11,456 nt of DNA from an uncultured Veillonella sp. (GTDB lineage Bacteria > Bacillota > Negativicutes > Veillonellales > Veillonellaceae), in NCBI GenBank assembly GCA_900766125.1, contig CAAFUD010000116.1, positions 1-11,456 on the forward strand, read 5' to 3'. This document shows positions 1 through 5,944 of the stretch, in pieces. The translations under genes and the position numbers were made by a program. The notes beneath the pieces are model-generated. The model was not told the DNA's origin. It worked only from the letters and a program-made list of their open reading frames with translations, and searched no databases. The stretch's first letter is position 1. Every line of letters starts with the position of its first letter.

Positions 1-1028
1 ATAGTATGATTTACCCAACGACCGCTGCGCTCTTGATACTCTTCACCTTGCTTCCAATATACAGTTTCTAATACATCATTGTCATAAAAATGTGTAGCAT
101 AGTATGTATAACCAAGCGGTAAATAACTTGGTACAGATACGTCATAGGACACCTTATGAGATGCATCAATTACACCACTTGGTAAGCCCTTGGATTTACT
201 GATAAGTATAGGCCATACGGAATTCGTATGTGTACGCAATGGCAACCCAATCGATTCATAAGGAGGCCATTCAGGCTCATCATTTAGTTTAACCTTTTTC
301 GCATCGTTTTCTTCAACATGTTGCTTATCATTGCGATCACCACGTAACCTAGTATCATCAGCGGCTACATTATTTAAAGGGCCTACAGAATCTACAATTT
401 TGCTTACAAAGTTTTGGTTTCTTGAAGAAGCAAAGTAGAGCATATACACTTTATTATCTTTTTCCCAGTAAGCAATCTGAATAGCGTCTTTACTAGAACC
501 TAACGTATGTACAGAGATTCCATCAGGGGTAGTAAAGCTAACTACATCCTTAGCATTGTAATTTGTCTTTTCTAATATAGGCTTTACTACGGTATCGATA
601 GCCCAACCCATGCGATATACAATATCTGTATTAGAGAAGGTTAATTTCGGACCATATTCTCCATCATGGCCTGTTTCTGTATAAACAATTTCTAATACAT
701 CATGGTCCTTGGCCTTTACATCGCGTACTGCATAGTCTTTAGGCATATAAGACGGAACTTGTATAGGATAGCCAAATTCCTGCGCAGCACTTTCAATATT
801 AGTTTTAACTAAATCATTATCACCAACTTGATCATACCAACGATAGCGATCAGCGAGTTTTTCATTATCATCGATGAGCTTTTTATTATCTACATCTCGT
901 TCAACAGGAACCGTATTACCATTTTTATCGATTAACGGATATGTGGCACTAACTGGCTGTACACCAAACGTAGTGACTGCTGCAGCCATCGTGGCACATA
1001 ACACAGCAGATGTTATTATTTTCTTCAT
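1..1028 (-). CDS. Exported protein with tandem DUF4367-like domains (3' end outside window)
   Basis: An open frame with no stop runs from an ATG at 1028 to the window edge (342 codons seen), so the C-terminus is missing. The start is supported by an AGGAG at 1034-1038. Residues 1-28 form a signal peptide (MKK, hydrophobic stretch, then V-S-A before a likely cut at 28/29), so the product is exported. Two copies of one unit are visible. The first spans about residues 78-220, with VPSYMP at 91-96, DVLEIVY at 110-116 and VYRMGW at 137-142. The second starts near 287, with VPSYLPLGY at 299-307 and DVLETVY at 318-324, and is cut by the edge. A charged linker (about 222-255) separates them. The pattern resembles DUF4367, a domain of unknown role common in Firmicutes exported and anti-sigma-like proteins; that assignment is by eye. 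The neighbour at 1095-1760 is a paralogue. Function unknown. Confidence 0.8.
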   Translation of the reverse strand, partial: MKKIITSAVLCATMAAAVTTFGVQPVSATYPLIDKNGNTVPVERDVDNKKLIDDNEKLADRYRWYDQVGDNDLVKTNIESAAQEFGYPIQVPSYMPKDYAVRDVKAKDHDVLEIVYTETGHDGEYGPKLTFSNTDIVYRMGWAIDTVVKPILEKTNYNAKDVVSFTTPDGISVHTLGSSKDAIQIAYWEKDNKVYMLYFASSRNQNFVSKIVDSVGPLNNVAADDTRLRGDRNDKQHVEENDAKKVKLNDEPEWPPYESIGLPLRTHTNSVWPILISKSKGLPSGVIDASHKVSYDVSVPSYLPLGYTYYATHFYDNDVLETVYWKQGEEYQERSGRWVNHT

Positions 1029-1043
1029 ATTCTCTCCTCTTTG

Positions 1044-1065
1044 AGCGGTTACATACGTTACCGCT
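1044..1065 (-). promoter_or_regulatory. Inverted repeat just upstream of the partial exported-protein gene
   Basis: AGCGGT at 1044-1049 pairs with ACCGCT at 1060-1065. A further two pairs form inside after one mismatch. It lies in the 66-bp gap between the two paralogous genes, a few bases before the AGGAG ribosome binding site of the gene starting at 1028. No T-run follows it on the minus strand, so it is not a standard intrinsic terminator. It could be an RNA hairpin affecting translation or mRNA stability, or a protein-binding site; the sequence alone does not decide. Confidence 0.4.
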
Positions 1066-1094
1066 TTGTTCCAAATAAATTGCTACGTGAGCAT

Positions 1095-1760
1095 CTATAT
1101 TCTCACAGGCTCCACATGTTCCTTATAGAATTCAGCATCAACTGCTTTCACAGATTCTAAGAACAATAAGGAGTATGCCATACCGTCCTTTGTCCACGTA
1201 ATACTACGGATTAGTTGTGCTGCTGGATCACCAGTGTAAAAGACTTCGCCAGATTCACCTTGTTCAGACCATTCAAAATCCTTATACTCACCGGGAATAT
1301 ACGGTACATCTTTTACATCGTTCACGGAATAGCCCATTCTATAAACGAAAATACTACCAGAGTTTCTCTTCCCAACTCGATATGGTTGGGAATTTTTTAT
1401 AAAATATACAACCTCTAATACATCATTTTTGTCTTGACGTACTGTATAAATTTCATAGCCATAAGGGATATAACTAGGGGCCTTAACCTCATATGGAAGC
1501 TTCTTCGCTGCCTCTTTTAGGTTTCCCTTAAAAGTATGCGCCTTTTTTGTATTCTCTATAGGCCAATCATGAAAGTGCCACTGTAAACCATCCATTCTAG
1601 GCTCGACATTTTTAAAATTATGTCCTAACTTAAGCGTTTTTGTAGATACAGAATTATCTGTAGATATAGCAGTGTCTACAGTATCTGCTGTTACACTTCC
1701 TACAGATAGTAACCCAACAGCTATAGTAGCTAAGATGGACTTATATATTGTTTTGCTCAT
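1095..1760 (-). CDS. Exported protein with one DUF4367-like domain
   Basis: This 221-residue protein starts at an ATG preceded by an AGGAG/GAGAG ribosome binding site. Residues 1-25 are a signal peptide ending V-T-A, with a likely cut before D26. A polar region (about 26-80) follows. One unit covers about 80-221: APSYIPYGY at 94-102, NDVLEVVYF at 112-120, VYRMGY at 139-144, and a C-terminal ITWTKDGMAYSLLF strand pair at 187-200. The same landmarks occur twice in the product of the next gene downstream (start 1028), so the two are paralogues, probably from local duplication, and likely cotranscribed since no terminator separates them. There is no lipobox cysteine, sortase motif or catalytic signature. 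It is likely released or loosely cell-wall or periplasm associated. Function unknown; the DUF4367 relation is judged by eye. Confidence 0.8.
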   Translation of the reverse strand: MSKTIYKSILATIAVGLLSVGSVTADTVDTAISTDNSVSTKTLKLGHNFKNVEPRMDGLQWHFHDWPIENTKKAHTFKGNLKEAAKKLPYEVKAPSYIPYGYEIYTVRQDKNDVLEVVYFIKNSQPYRVGKRNSGSIFVYRMGYSVNDVKDVPYIPGEYKDFEWSEQGESGEVFYTGDPAAQLIRSITWTKDGMAYSLLFLESVKAVDAEFYKEHVEPVRI

Positions 1761-1801
1761 ACTCTCTCCTTGTATAAAAATTTATAATATACTTCACACA
1801 T

Positions 1802-1830
1802 ATAATGATATATTTTCTTATTTATATCAA
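1802..1830 (-). promoter_or_regulatory. Possible sigma-70 promoter for the exported-protein pair
   Basis: Read on the minus strand, TTGATA (1825-1830) is followed after exactly 17 bp by CATTAT (1802-1807). The -35 is good and the -10 fair (4 of 6). Transcription would start near 1795, giving a leader of about 35 nt before the ATG at 1760. The region is very AT-rich, so chance matches are common. Confidence 0.4.
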
Positions 1831-1899
1831 AAACATAACTCCGATTCTGTTGCCCTAGCTACTTCATAAAACTTTTATTTTTCCTACGGTGAAAGTCTA

Positions 1900-1915
1900 G
1901 TTATTAACTAATAAC
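1900..1915. repeat. 16-bp palindrome (7-2-7) upstream of the exported-protein pair
   Basis: GTTATTA, AC, TAATAAC forms a perfect inverted repeat with 7-bp arms and a 2-bp centre. A second overlapping palindrome, TAGTTA-T-TAACTA, occupies 1898-1910. It lies between the terminator of the 2001-2513 gene and the putative promoter at 1802-1830, roughly 110 bp upstream of the inferred start. A 2-nt centre is too tight for an RNA hairpin loop at full stem length, so a DNA operator is more plausible. The composition is AT-rich, so chance is possible. Nothing else is recognised in 1831-1943. Confidence 0.35.
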
Positions 1916-1943
1916 AGCCTTAATACTTACTAGTTCGACACAT

Positions 1944-1993
1944 AAAAAAACATCCTACTGAGCGCTATATCTTAAAAGAACTCAATAGGATGT
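1944..1993 (-). terminator. Intrinsic terminator of the NimA-like gene
   Basis: On the minus strand, the arm from 1993 to 1981 (ACATCCTATTGAG) pairs with the arm from 1962 to 1950 over 13 bp with a single G-T wobble. A run of seven T (1950-1944) follows directly. It begins 7 bp after the stop codon at 2001, the classic position for a rho-independent terminator. Confidence 0.9.
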
Positions 1994-2000
1994 TGTATCA

Positions 2001-2513
2001 TTATTTAGTTAATGGAGGCATAATAATATCTTGTTCAAGTTGTCTTCGTCTTTTTGCAGTATAGTCCACCACTTTAATTTGAACGACGCCCACAGAGTTT
2101 ACCATGGCTTCTGTAAAAGCAAATTTACGATTTGTTTGATGGTCCATCAAAACTTGTAATCCATGAACCTTTTCATCAATACTCTCTAAATAAGTCACCG
2201 TCCCTCGTCCCATAACACTGGAATAAACTGAACTATATTTACAAGGAATATCTCCACCTGAAACAAGGGCCTCATCACTGCCATCAATTTCGATAAATAC
2301 ATGAGGATTTGCTTTAATCAAGTCAAACTTCTTTCCCTCATGATTGCCATGTACATAGATATAAAGCACCTCATCTATAAATTCGTATCCAAAATGTAGG
2401 GGTACTACATAAGGGTAATCACCATCCATCATACCTAGGTGAATGATACGAGTACTATTTAAAATACTTTTAATTTCATCTATATCTGTAACCTTACGAT
2501 CTTGTCGTCTCAT
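2001..2513 (-). CDS. Pyridoxamine 5'-phosphate oxidase-fold flavoprotein, NimA-like
   Basis: This 170-residue soluble protein is of the split-barrel FMN-binding type. The N-terminal MRRQDRKVTD, then DGDYPYVVPLHFGYEF (30-45), a GKKFDLIKANPHVFIEID stretch (60-77) and a C-terminal basic tail (KRRRQLEQ) match the NimA-related branch of the pyridoxamine-phosphate-oxidase-like superfamily. Members bind FMN, and some reduce nitro groups (5-nitroimidazole resistance); others are haem- or F420-linked or uncharacterised. The real substrate cannot be read from sequence, so no nim symbol is given. The start at 2513 has a GGAGG ribosome binding site 5-6 bp upstream. The gene is monocistronic: it has its own extended -10 promoter and a strong terminator at 1944-1993. 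It diverges from the permease gene at 2794. The length is usual for the family. Confidence 0.85.
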   Translation of the reverse strand: MRRQDRKVTDIDEIKSILNSTRIIHLGMMDGDYPYVVPLHFGYEFIDEVLYIYVHGNHEGKKFDLIKANPHVFIEIDGSDEALVSGGDIPCKYSSVYSSVMGRGTVTYLESIDEKVHGLQVLMDHQTNRKFAFTEAMVNSVGVVQIKVVDYTAKRRRQLEQDIIMPPLTK

Positions 2514-2529
2514 ATAGCCTCCACGAGTT

Positions 2530-2551
2530 TACGTATAAGATAATCTACGTA
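2530..2551. promoter_or_regulatory. Candidate operator: paired TACGTA sites at the transcription start
   Basis: Two copies of the self-complementary hexamer TACGTA lie at 2530-2535 and 2546-2551, separated by 10 bp (16 bp centre to centre). They start 2 bp downstream of the TATAAT at 2554-2559 and so cover the predicted start of the NimA-like transcript. A repressor bound here would block that promoter. This is a positional inference; no known regulator is identified. Confidence 0.4.
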
Positions 2552-2553
2552 TC

Positions 2554-2562
2554 ATTATAGCA
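2554..2562 (-). promoter_or_regulatory. Extended -10 promoter of the NimA-like gene
   Basis: Minus-strand TGC-TATAAT (2562 to 2554) is a perfect -10 with the TGn extension. The -35 region 17 bp upstream (CATACA) is weak, as is usual for extended -10 promoters. The predicted start is near 2547, about 34 nt before the ATG at 2513. Confidence 0.65.
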
Positions 2563-2668
2563 AACTTTTTATACCTTGTATGATAGAATGCTTTTTGCAT
2601 GAATAAGCACTCTTTTATTCGTATATTAATAACACTGTTTTTAATATTTGTCTACTGTATAAATACAT

Positions 2669-2697
2669 TTGACTTTTTACAATAGATACTGTATTAT
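2669..2697 (+). promoter_or_regulatory. Sigma-70 promoter of the amino-acid permease
   Basis: TTGACT (2669-2674), a 17-bp spacer, and TATTAT (2692-2697) form a strong plus-strand promoter, each box matching 5 of 6 bases. Transcription would start near 2704, leaving a leader of about 90 nt. In the rest of this 280-bp divergent gap, an inverted repeat GAATAA-N8-TTATTC (2601-2620) sits between the two promoters. Confidence 0.7.
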
Positions 2698-2729
2698 AAG
2701 AAAATAGTTTTATAGATTCTATAGATTAT

Positions 2730-2760
2730 AAAGGCTATGGTCATCCATGGCTTTTTATAT
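2730..2760 (+). promoter_or_regulatory. Terminator-like hairpin in the permease leader (possible attenuator)
   Basis: AAAGGCTATGG (2730-2740) and CCATGGCTTTT (2745-2755) form an 11-bp stem (two G-U pairs) with a TCAT loop. It is followed by a T-rich tail ending near 2762. It lies about 26 nt after the predicted start and 30 nt before the permease ribosome binding site (AGAGGT, 2781-2786). A weak competing pairing is possible between CTATAG (2719-2724) and CTATGG (2735-2740), which would open the stem. This resembles a small attenuator; no known riboswitch class is recognised. Confidence 0.4.
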
Positions 2761-2793
2761 TTGTAGATAGTTTGTAGAAAAGAGGTCTTTACT

Positions 2794-4236
2794 ATGTCTG
2801 ATACGCATCAGTTAAAACGGGGCCTTAAGAACCGGCACGTACAGTTGCTCGCCATCGGCGGTGCCATCGGTACAGGCTTATTCTTAGGCTCCGGCCGTGC
2901 CATTCACTTGGCAGGTCCATCCATCATTTTTGCTTACCTAATTACAGGTATTATATGCTTCTTTATCATGAGAGCATTAGGCGAATTATTATTGTCTAAC
3001 TTGAACCACCACTCATTTATCGATTTCGTAGAAGAGTATTTAGGTGATCGAGCAGCCTTTATCACAGGATGGACATACTGGTTCTGTTGGCTTTCACTAG
3101 CCATGGCCGATTTAACAGCCGTAGGCCTCTATATGCAGTTCTGGATACCATGGCTGCCTCAATGGATACCGGCCCTTGTCGTCTTAGTGGCATTGCTATT
3201 GATGAACCTAACAGCTGTAAAATACTTCGGTGAAATGGAGTTCTGGTTTGCCTTGATTAAGGTAATCGCCATTATTTCCCTCATCATCATCGGTATCATC
3301 ATGATTGTTACAGGCTTTACTACAGATGCGGGCGTTGCCGCCTTTAGTAATATGTGGAATTATGGGGGCTGGTTCCCGAACGGAACGATGGGCTTTATCT
3401 TATCATTCCAAATGGTTGTTTTCGCTTTCACAGGTATCGAGCTCGTAGGTTTAACAGCTGGTGAAACAGAGGATCCTGAAAAGGTTATCCCTATGGCGAT
3501 TAACAATATTCCATTACGCATTATTTTGTTCTATGTGGGCTCTTTGGCCATCATCATGAGTATTTACCCTTGGACAGCCGTTAACCCTTCTGCTAGCCCA
3601 TTTGTGGCTGTATTTACAGCAGTTGGTATTGCAGCCGCTGCAGGCATCGTAAACTTCGTAGTTCTTACATCTGCTGCATCTGCTACAAACTCTGGTATCT
3701 TTAGTACAGGCCGTATGATTTATGCCCTTGCTAAACGCGGTCATGCACCAAGCTCTATGCGTCGCTTAACACACAGTAGCGTACCATACCAAGCAACGAT
3801 TTTCTCTGCTGCTGTACTATTGATTACAGTTGTACTCAACTATGTAATGCCAGAAGCAGTATTCGTTATGATTACTTCTATCTCTACATTCTGCTTCATC
3901 TTTATTTGGGCCATGATGGTTATTTGTCACCTCAAATATCGTAAGAAAAACCCTGAATTAGCGGCACAATCTAAATTTAAAATGCCTCTATTCCCTGTGA
4001 TGAACTACATCATCCTTGCATTCTTTGTCTTCATTCTAGGTATTCTCGCCTTAAACGAAGACACTCGAATTGCCCTCTTGTTTACACCAATTTGGTTCGT
4101 TATTCTCTGGGCCTTCTACTCCATGCTTAATACGGACGATGAAGATGCTCTCAGCGAGGAGCTTATCGAAATGGCTGGTGTAAAAGAAATTTACAAAAAA
4201 CCTAAAAAAGATGATTCTGACGATTACATCATCTAA
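2794..4236 (+). CDS. cycA: Amino-acid permease, CycA-type (D-Ala/D-Ser/Gly), APC superfamily
   Basis: This 480-residue inner-membrane protein has about 12 hydrophobic helices, of the AAT family of the APC superfamily. The first helix has GAIGTGLFLGSG (23-34), the unwound substrate-binding segment of APC transporters. Other landmarks are GWTYWFCW (92-99), FGEMEFWFALIK (145-156), FTGIELVGLTAGETEDPEK (212-230) and NFVVLTSAASATNSGIFSTGR (287-307). The pattern along the whole length resembles the CycA proton symporter for D-alanine, D-serine and glycine more than the proline, lysine or aromatic permeases, but specificity is inferred from recollected similarity. The C-terminal tail (about 448-480) is charged and cytoplasmic, a little longer than in CycA. 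The start ATG has AGAGGT 7 bp upstream. It has its own promoter (2669-2697), a leader hairpin and a strong terminator, so it is probably monocistronic. Confidence 0.9.
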   Translation: MSDTHQLKRGLKNRHVQLLAIGGAIGTGLFLGSGRAIHLAGPSIIFAYLITGIICFFIMRALGELLLSNLNHHSFIDFVEEYLGDRAAFITGWTYWFCWLSLAMADLTAVGLYMQFWIPWLPQWIPALVVLVALLLMNLTAVKYFGEMEFWFALIKVIAIISLIIIGIIMIVTGFTTDAGVAAFSNMWNYGGWFPNGTMGFILSFQMVVFAFTGIELVGLTAGETEDPEKVIPMAINNIPLRIILFYVGSLAIIMSIYPWTAVNPSASPFVAVFTAVGIAAAAGIVNFVVLTSAASATNSGIFSTGRMIYALAKRGHAPSSMRRLTHSSVPYQATIFSAAVLLITVVLNYVMPEAVFVMITSISTFCFIFIWAMMVICHLKYRKKNPELAAQSKFKMPLFPVMNYIILAFFVFILGILALNEDTRIALLFTPIWFVILWAFYSMLNTDDEDALSEELIEMAGVKEIYKKPKKDDSDDYII

Positions 4237-4240
4237 CACA

Positions 4241-4267
4241 AAAGCCCGTGCTAGGCACGGGCTTTTT
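4241..4267. terminator. Bidirectional intrinsic terminator between convergent genes
   Basis: AAAGCCCGTGC (4241-4251) and GCACGGGCTTT (4255-4265) form an 11-bp GC-rich stem with a 3-nt loop. A run of five T (4263-4267) follows on the plus strand and a run of four T on the minus strand. It lies directly between the stop of the permease (4236) and the stop of the convergent gene (4269) and can serve both. Confidence 0.93.
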
Positions 4268-4268
4268 A

Positions 4269-4841
4269 TTACTTCATGGTAGGGAAGTTTTGTTGTTCAT
4301 ATTGTTGTTGATAAGCTGGTAGATTTCTTGTGTCTTCACCATAATTAAAGATCGTCTTTGTACGATAGCCGCCTTGGGTAATAATAAGATCAATGGAGGA
4401 TGGTACCTCTTGACCATTTTGTTGTAAATGATTTACTAATTCTTGTAACGCTTCAACTTGTCGCAACGAACCAGTCATATATTTACCTTTGGATAGGCCT
4501 GTATTTCTAATGACTTGGCCATTATATACTTGACCATTTTTATCTGTGTAATAGAATCGTACAGCTGATTTATCTCCTGTAGGTACAGCTTTAATATAGA
4601 TGGTTTTCCAATTTTTCTTAACCATCACTCTTGTAGCATCTGCTAACTTATTAGATAAACGTTGTGTTTCTTTATTTGCGGATTTAGATACACCATTGAC
4701 TTGCTGAATTTCATCATTCATAGGCATATCAATAAGTGCCATATTAGGATCTTGTTGTACCTTTTTCGCATCTGCAGGCTGAACCGCCAATACACCAACG
4801 GCCGCCATTACAGCTAACGTTGTAAGAGCAAATTTCTTCAT
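4269..4841 (-). CDS. Exported protein with YezG/DUF600-like immunity-type fold (tentative)
   Basis: This is a 190-residue protein. I chose the ATG at 4841 because AGGAGAGA lies 6 bp upstream and a signal peptide follows directly; an upstream in-frame ATG at 4946 overlaps the previous gene and has no ribosome binding site. Residues 1-25 are the signal peptide (ADA, cut before K26). Residues about 60-170 hold NWKTIYIKAVPTGD (77-90), VRFYYTDKNGQVY (94-106), a helical segment LRQVEALQELVNHLQQNGQEV (126-146), IDLIITQGGY (150-159) and FNYGED (165-170). That order (W..iY, FYY, long helix with NGQ, beta hairpin, final YED-like) resembles YezG/DUF600 antitoxin-immunity proteins, which are normally cytoplasmic. 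The C-terminus is Gln-rich. No toxin gene is adjacent. It has its own promoter at 4894-4922. Function unknown; the fold match is by eye. Confidence 0.75.
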   Translation of the reverse strand: MKKFALTTLAVMAAVGVLAVQPADAKKVQQDPNMALIDMPMNDEIQQVNGVSKSANKETQRLSNKLADATRVMVKKNWKTIYIKAVPTGDKSAVRFYYTDKNGQVYNGQVIRNTGLSKGKYMTGSLRQVEALQELVNHLQQNGQEVPSSIDLIITQGGYRTKTIFNYGEDTRNLPAYQQQYEQQNFPTMK

Positions 4842-4893
4842 TATATCTCTCCTCAAATAGGATTCCCTAAACAAATTATATTTTATACAACAC

Positions 4894-4922
4894 ATTATAC
4901 GCATTAGGCTATTTATTATCAA
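4894..4922 (-). promoter_or_regulatory. Near-consensus sigma-70 promoter of the exported YezG-like gene
   Basis: On the minus strand TTGATA (4922 to 4917), a 17-bp spacer and a perfect TATAAT (4899 to 4894) form one of the best promoters in the window. The predicted start is near 4887, about 46 nt before the ATG at 4841. The -35 is just past the stop codon of the upstream gene (4930). Confidence 0.75.
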
Positions 4923-4927
4923 GCCTA
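4905..4927 (-). promoter_or_regulatory. Inverted repeat overlapping the -35 of the 4841 gene
   Basis: TAGGCT (4905-4910) and AGCCTA (4922-4927) form a perfect 6-bp inverted repeat with an 11-bp centre. It spans the -35 box and most of the spacer of the promoter at 4894-4922. No T-run follows, so a terminator for the upstream gene is unlikely; an operator is the simpler reading. Confidence 0.4.
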
Positions 4928-4929
4928 TC

Positions 4930-5820
4930 TTATTTTTCAGGACCATTATTCTTAATTATTTGATTCCAATGTTCAAATCTTGCAATATTATAACCCATAT
5001 CCATATATTTAATATTAAAAGATGTAATAGATTTAAGATCGTTATAAAACTCCATCTCATCTGTATTAGTATTCCAGAATAACATCATATTTTCATATAT
5101 AGGTATACCATAATACTGTTCAGCTTTTAAAAATTCAAATGGTAAATTCATGTTAGGCTTCGCATAGTTAAGAGGACTAACAGTAAGCAAATAGGTATCG
5201 CCTGCCTTACCATTCATGTATAAATCTCTAGGAATTAAAGAGTCTGATATTACTTTATCCTTCTTTATACCATGTTTACTAACATTCTTATTTTGAACAG
5301 AAATCGAGTCTGTATTCACTATTTTGCTAGCAGATAAATCAGGACTTAAGATATATTTAGCGCTCCCATTAGAAGCTATAATTTTACCATCTATATAGTC
5401 TAGTGAAGCGGAGAATTTATCGAATTCATATCCAATAACATTAGAGCTTAAAGATGTATCATTAATCTTAAAAATTAATAGTGGATACAAATTCATATTT
5501 GAAATTGCAGCATTAGAACGTGCAAGCAGATATAATTCATCATTAACGATAAGAGAGTCGAAAATATAGCAGTTATATTCTGTCATAATAGGCAATACAT
5601 TAACAACATAGGATTCAGAGTAATTGCTTGCATTTATAACTGTCACGGTTGCATTAGGATTACGATTAAGATCAACTGTAATATTTTTCTCTAGAATTAT
5701 CCCTTGTTTCGACAAAATACGTGTCTCATTTCTCGTACCACTAAAGTGCAAAGCACACAAAACAAGAATAAGGAAAACAATAAAACTTACAATATAATGT
5801 TTCTTTATCCACCGTAACAT
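4930..5820 (-). CDS. Membrane-anchored protein of unknown function, AT-rich gene
   Basis: This is a 296-residue protein. I chose the ATG at 5820 because GGTGA lies 5 bp upstream and it begins the membrane anchor directly. A longer frame opening with TTG at 5886 would start inside the terminator of the previous gene. Residues 1-8 are basic (MLRWIKKH), residues about 9-26 form one transmembrane helix, and the remaining 270 residues should lie outside the membrane. The cysteine at 22 is preceded by leucine, so it is not a convincing lipobox. The exterior part alternates short hydrophobic strands with polar turns (for example YLLARSN, YPLLIFKIND, MMLFWNTNTDEMEFYND), suggesting a beta-rich, possibly propeller-like fold, but no family is recognised. 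The gene is visibly more AT-rich than the housekeeping genes around it, which may indicate transfer or relaxed constraint. No convincing promoter was found in the 50 bp upstream. Confidence 0.7.
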   Translation of the reverse strand: MLRWIKKHYIVSFIVFLILVLCALHFSGTRNETRILSKQGIILEKNITVDLNRNPNATVTVINASNYSESYVVNVLPIMTEYNCYIFDSLIVNDELYLLARSNAAISNMNLYPLLIFKINDTSLSSNVIGYEFDKFSASLDYIDGKIIASNGSAKYILSPDLSASKIVNTDSISVQNKNVSKHGIKKDKVISDSLIPRDLYMNGKAGDTYLLTVSPLNYAKPNMNLPFEFLKAEQYYGIPIYENMMLFWNTNTDEMEFYNDLKSITSFNIKYMDMGYNIARFEHWNQIIKNNGPEK

Positions 5821-5870
5821 AGAATCACCATCTCTCTTACTTATAGTATAGCTAAATCTATCAACTAGTA

Positions 5871-5932
5871 AAAGAAAAGGCTTCAACCATTTCTTAGCGA
5901 AATATTTTCGTCGATGATTGGTTGAAGCCTTT
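5871..5932 (-). terminator. Intrinsic terminator of the cation efflux gene
   Basis: The arm at 5919-5932 pairs perfectly over 14 bp with the arm at 5876-5889 (AAAGGCTTCAACCA). The loop of 29 nt holds a small inner CGAAA/TTTCG hairpin. On the minus strand a T-rich tail (TTTTCTTTTA) follows. It starts 12 bp after the stop codon at 5945. Confidence 0.88.
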
Positions 5933-5944
5933 ATTTATATTCTA

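Noticed and set aside
2737..2766. Nine-codon leader peptide MVIHGFLYL in the permease leader
   Set aside because: The only purine-rich stretch is 2 bp from the ATG, which is too close, and there is no run of one amino acid as in classic attenuators. Kept only as a remote possibility.
3514..3744. Minus-strand open frame within the permease gene
   Set aside because: It is a shadow frame: Cys/Asn-rich, without a ribosome binding site, and lying inside a well-supported conserved gene.
4842..4946. Longer start (ATG at 4946) for the exported YezG-like protein
   Set aside because: It overlaps the previous gene and the promoter. The ATG at 4841 has a good AGGAG and begins a normal signal peptide.
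5752..5763. Lipoprotein signal in the unknown membrane protein (Cys22)
   Set aside because: The residue before the cysteine is Leu instead of Gly, Ala or Ser, so the lipobox is not convincing.
5821..5886. Longer start (TTG at 5886) for the unknown membrane protein
   Set aside because: It would begin inside the terminator stem of the preceding gene, lacks a ribosome binding site, and puts 22 residues before a clear basic-hydrophobic anchor.
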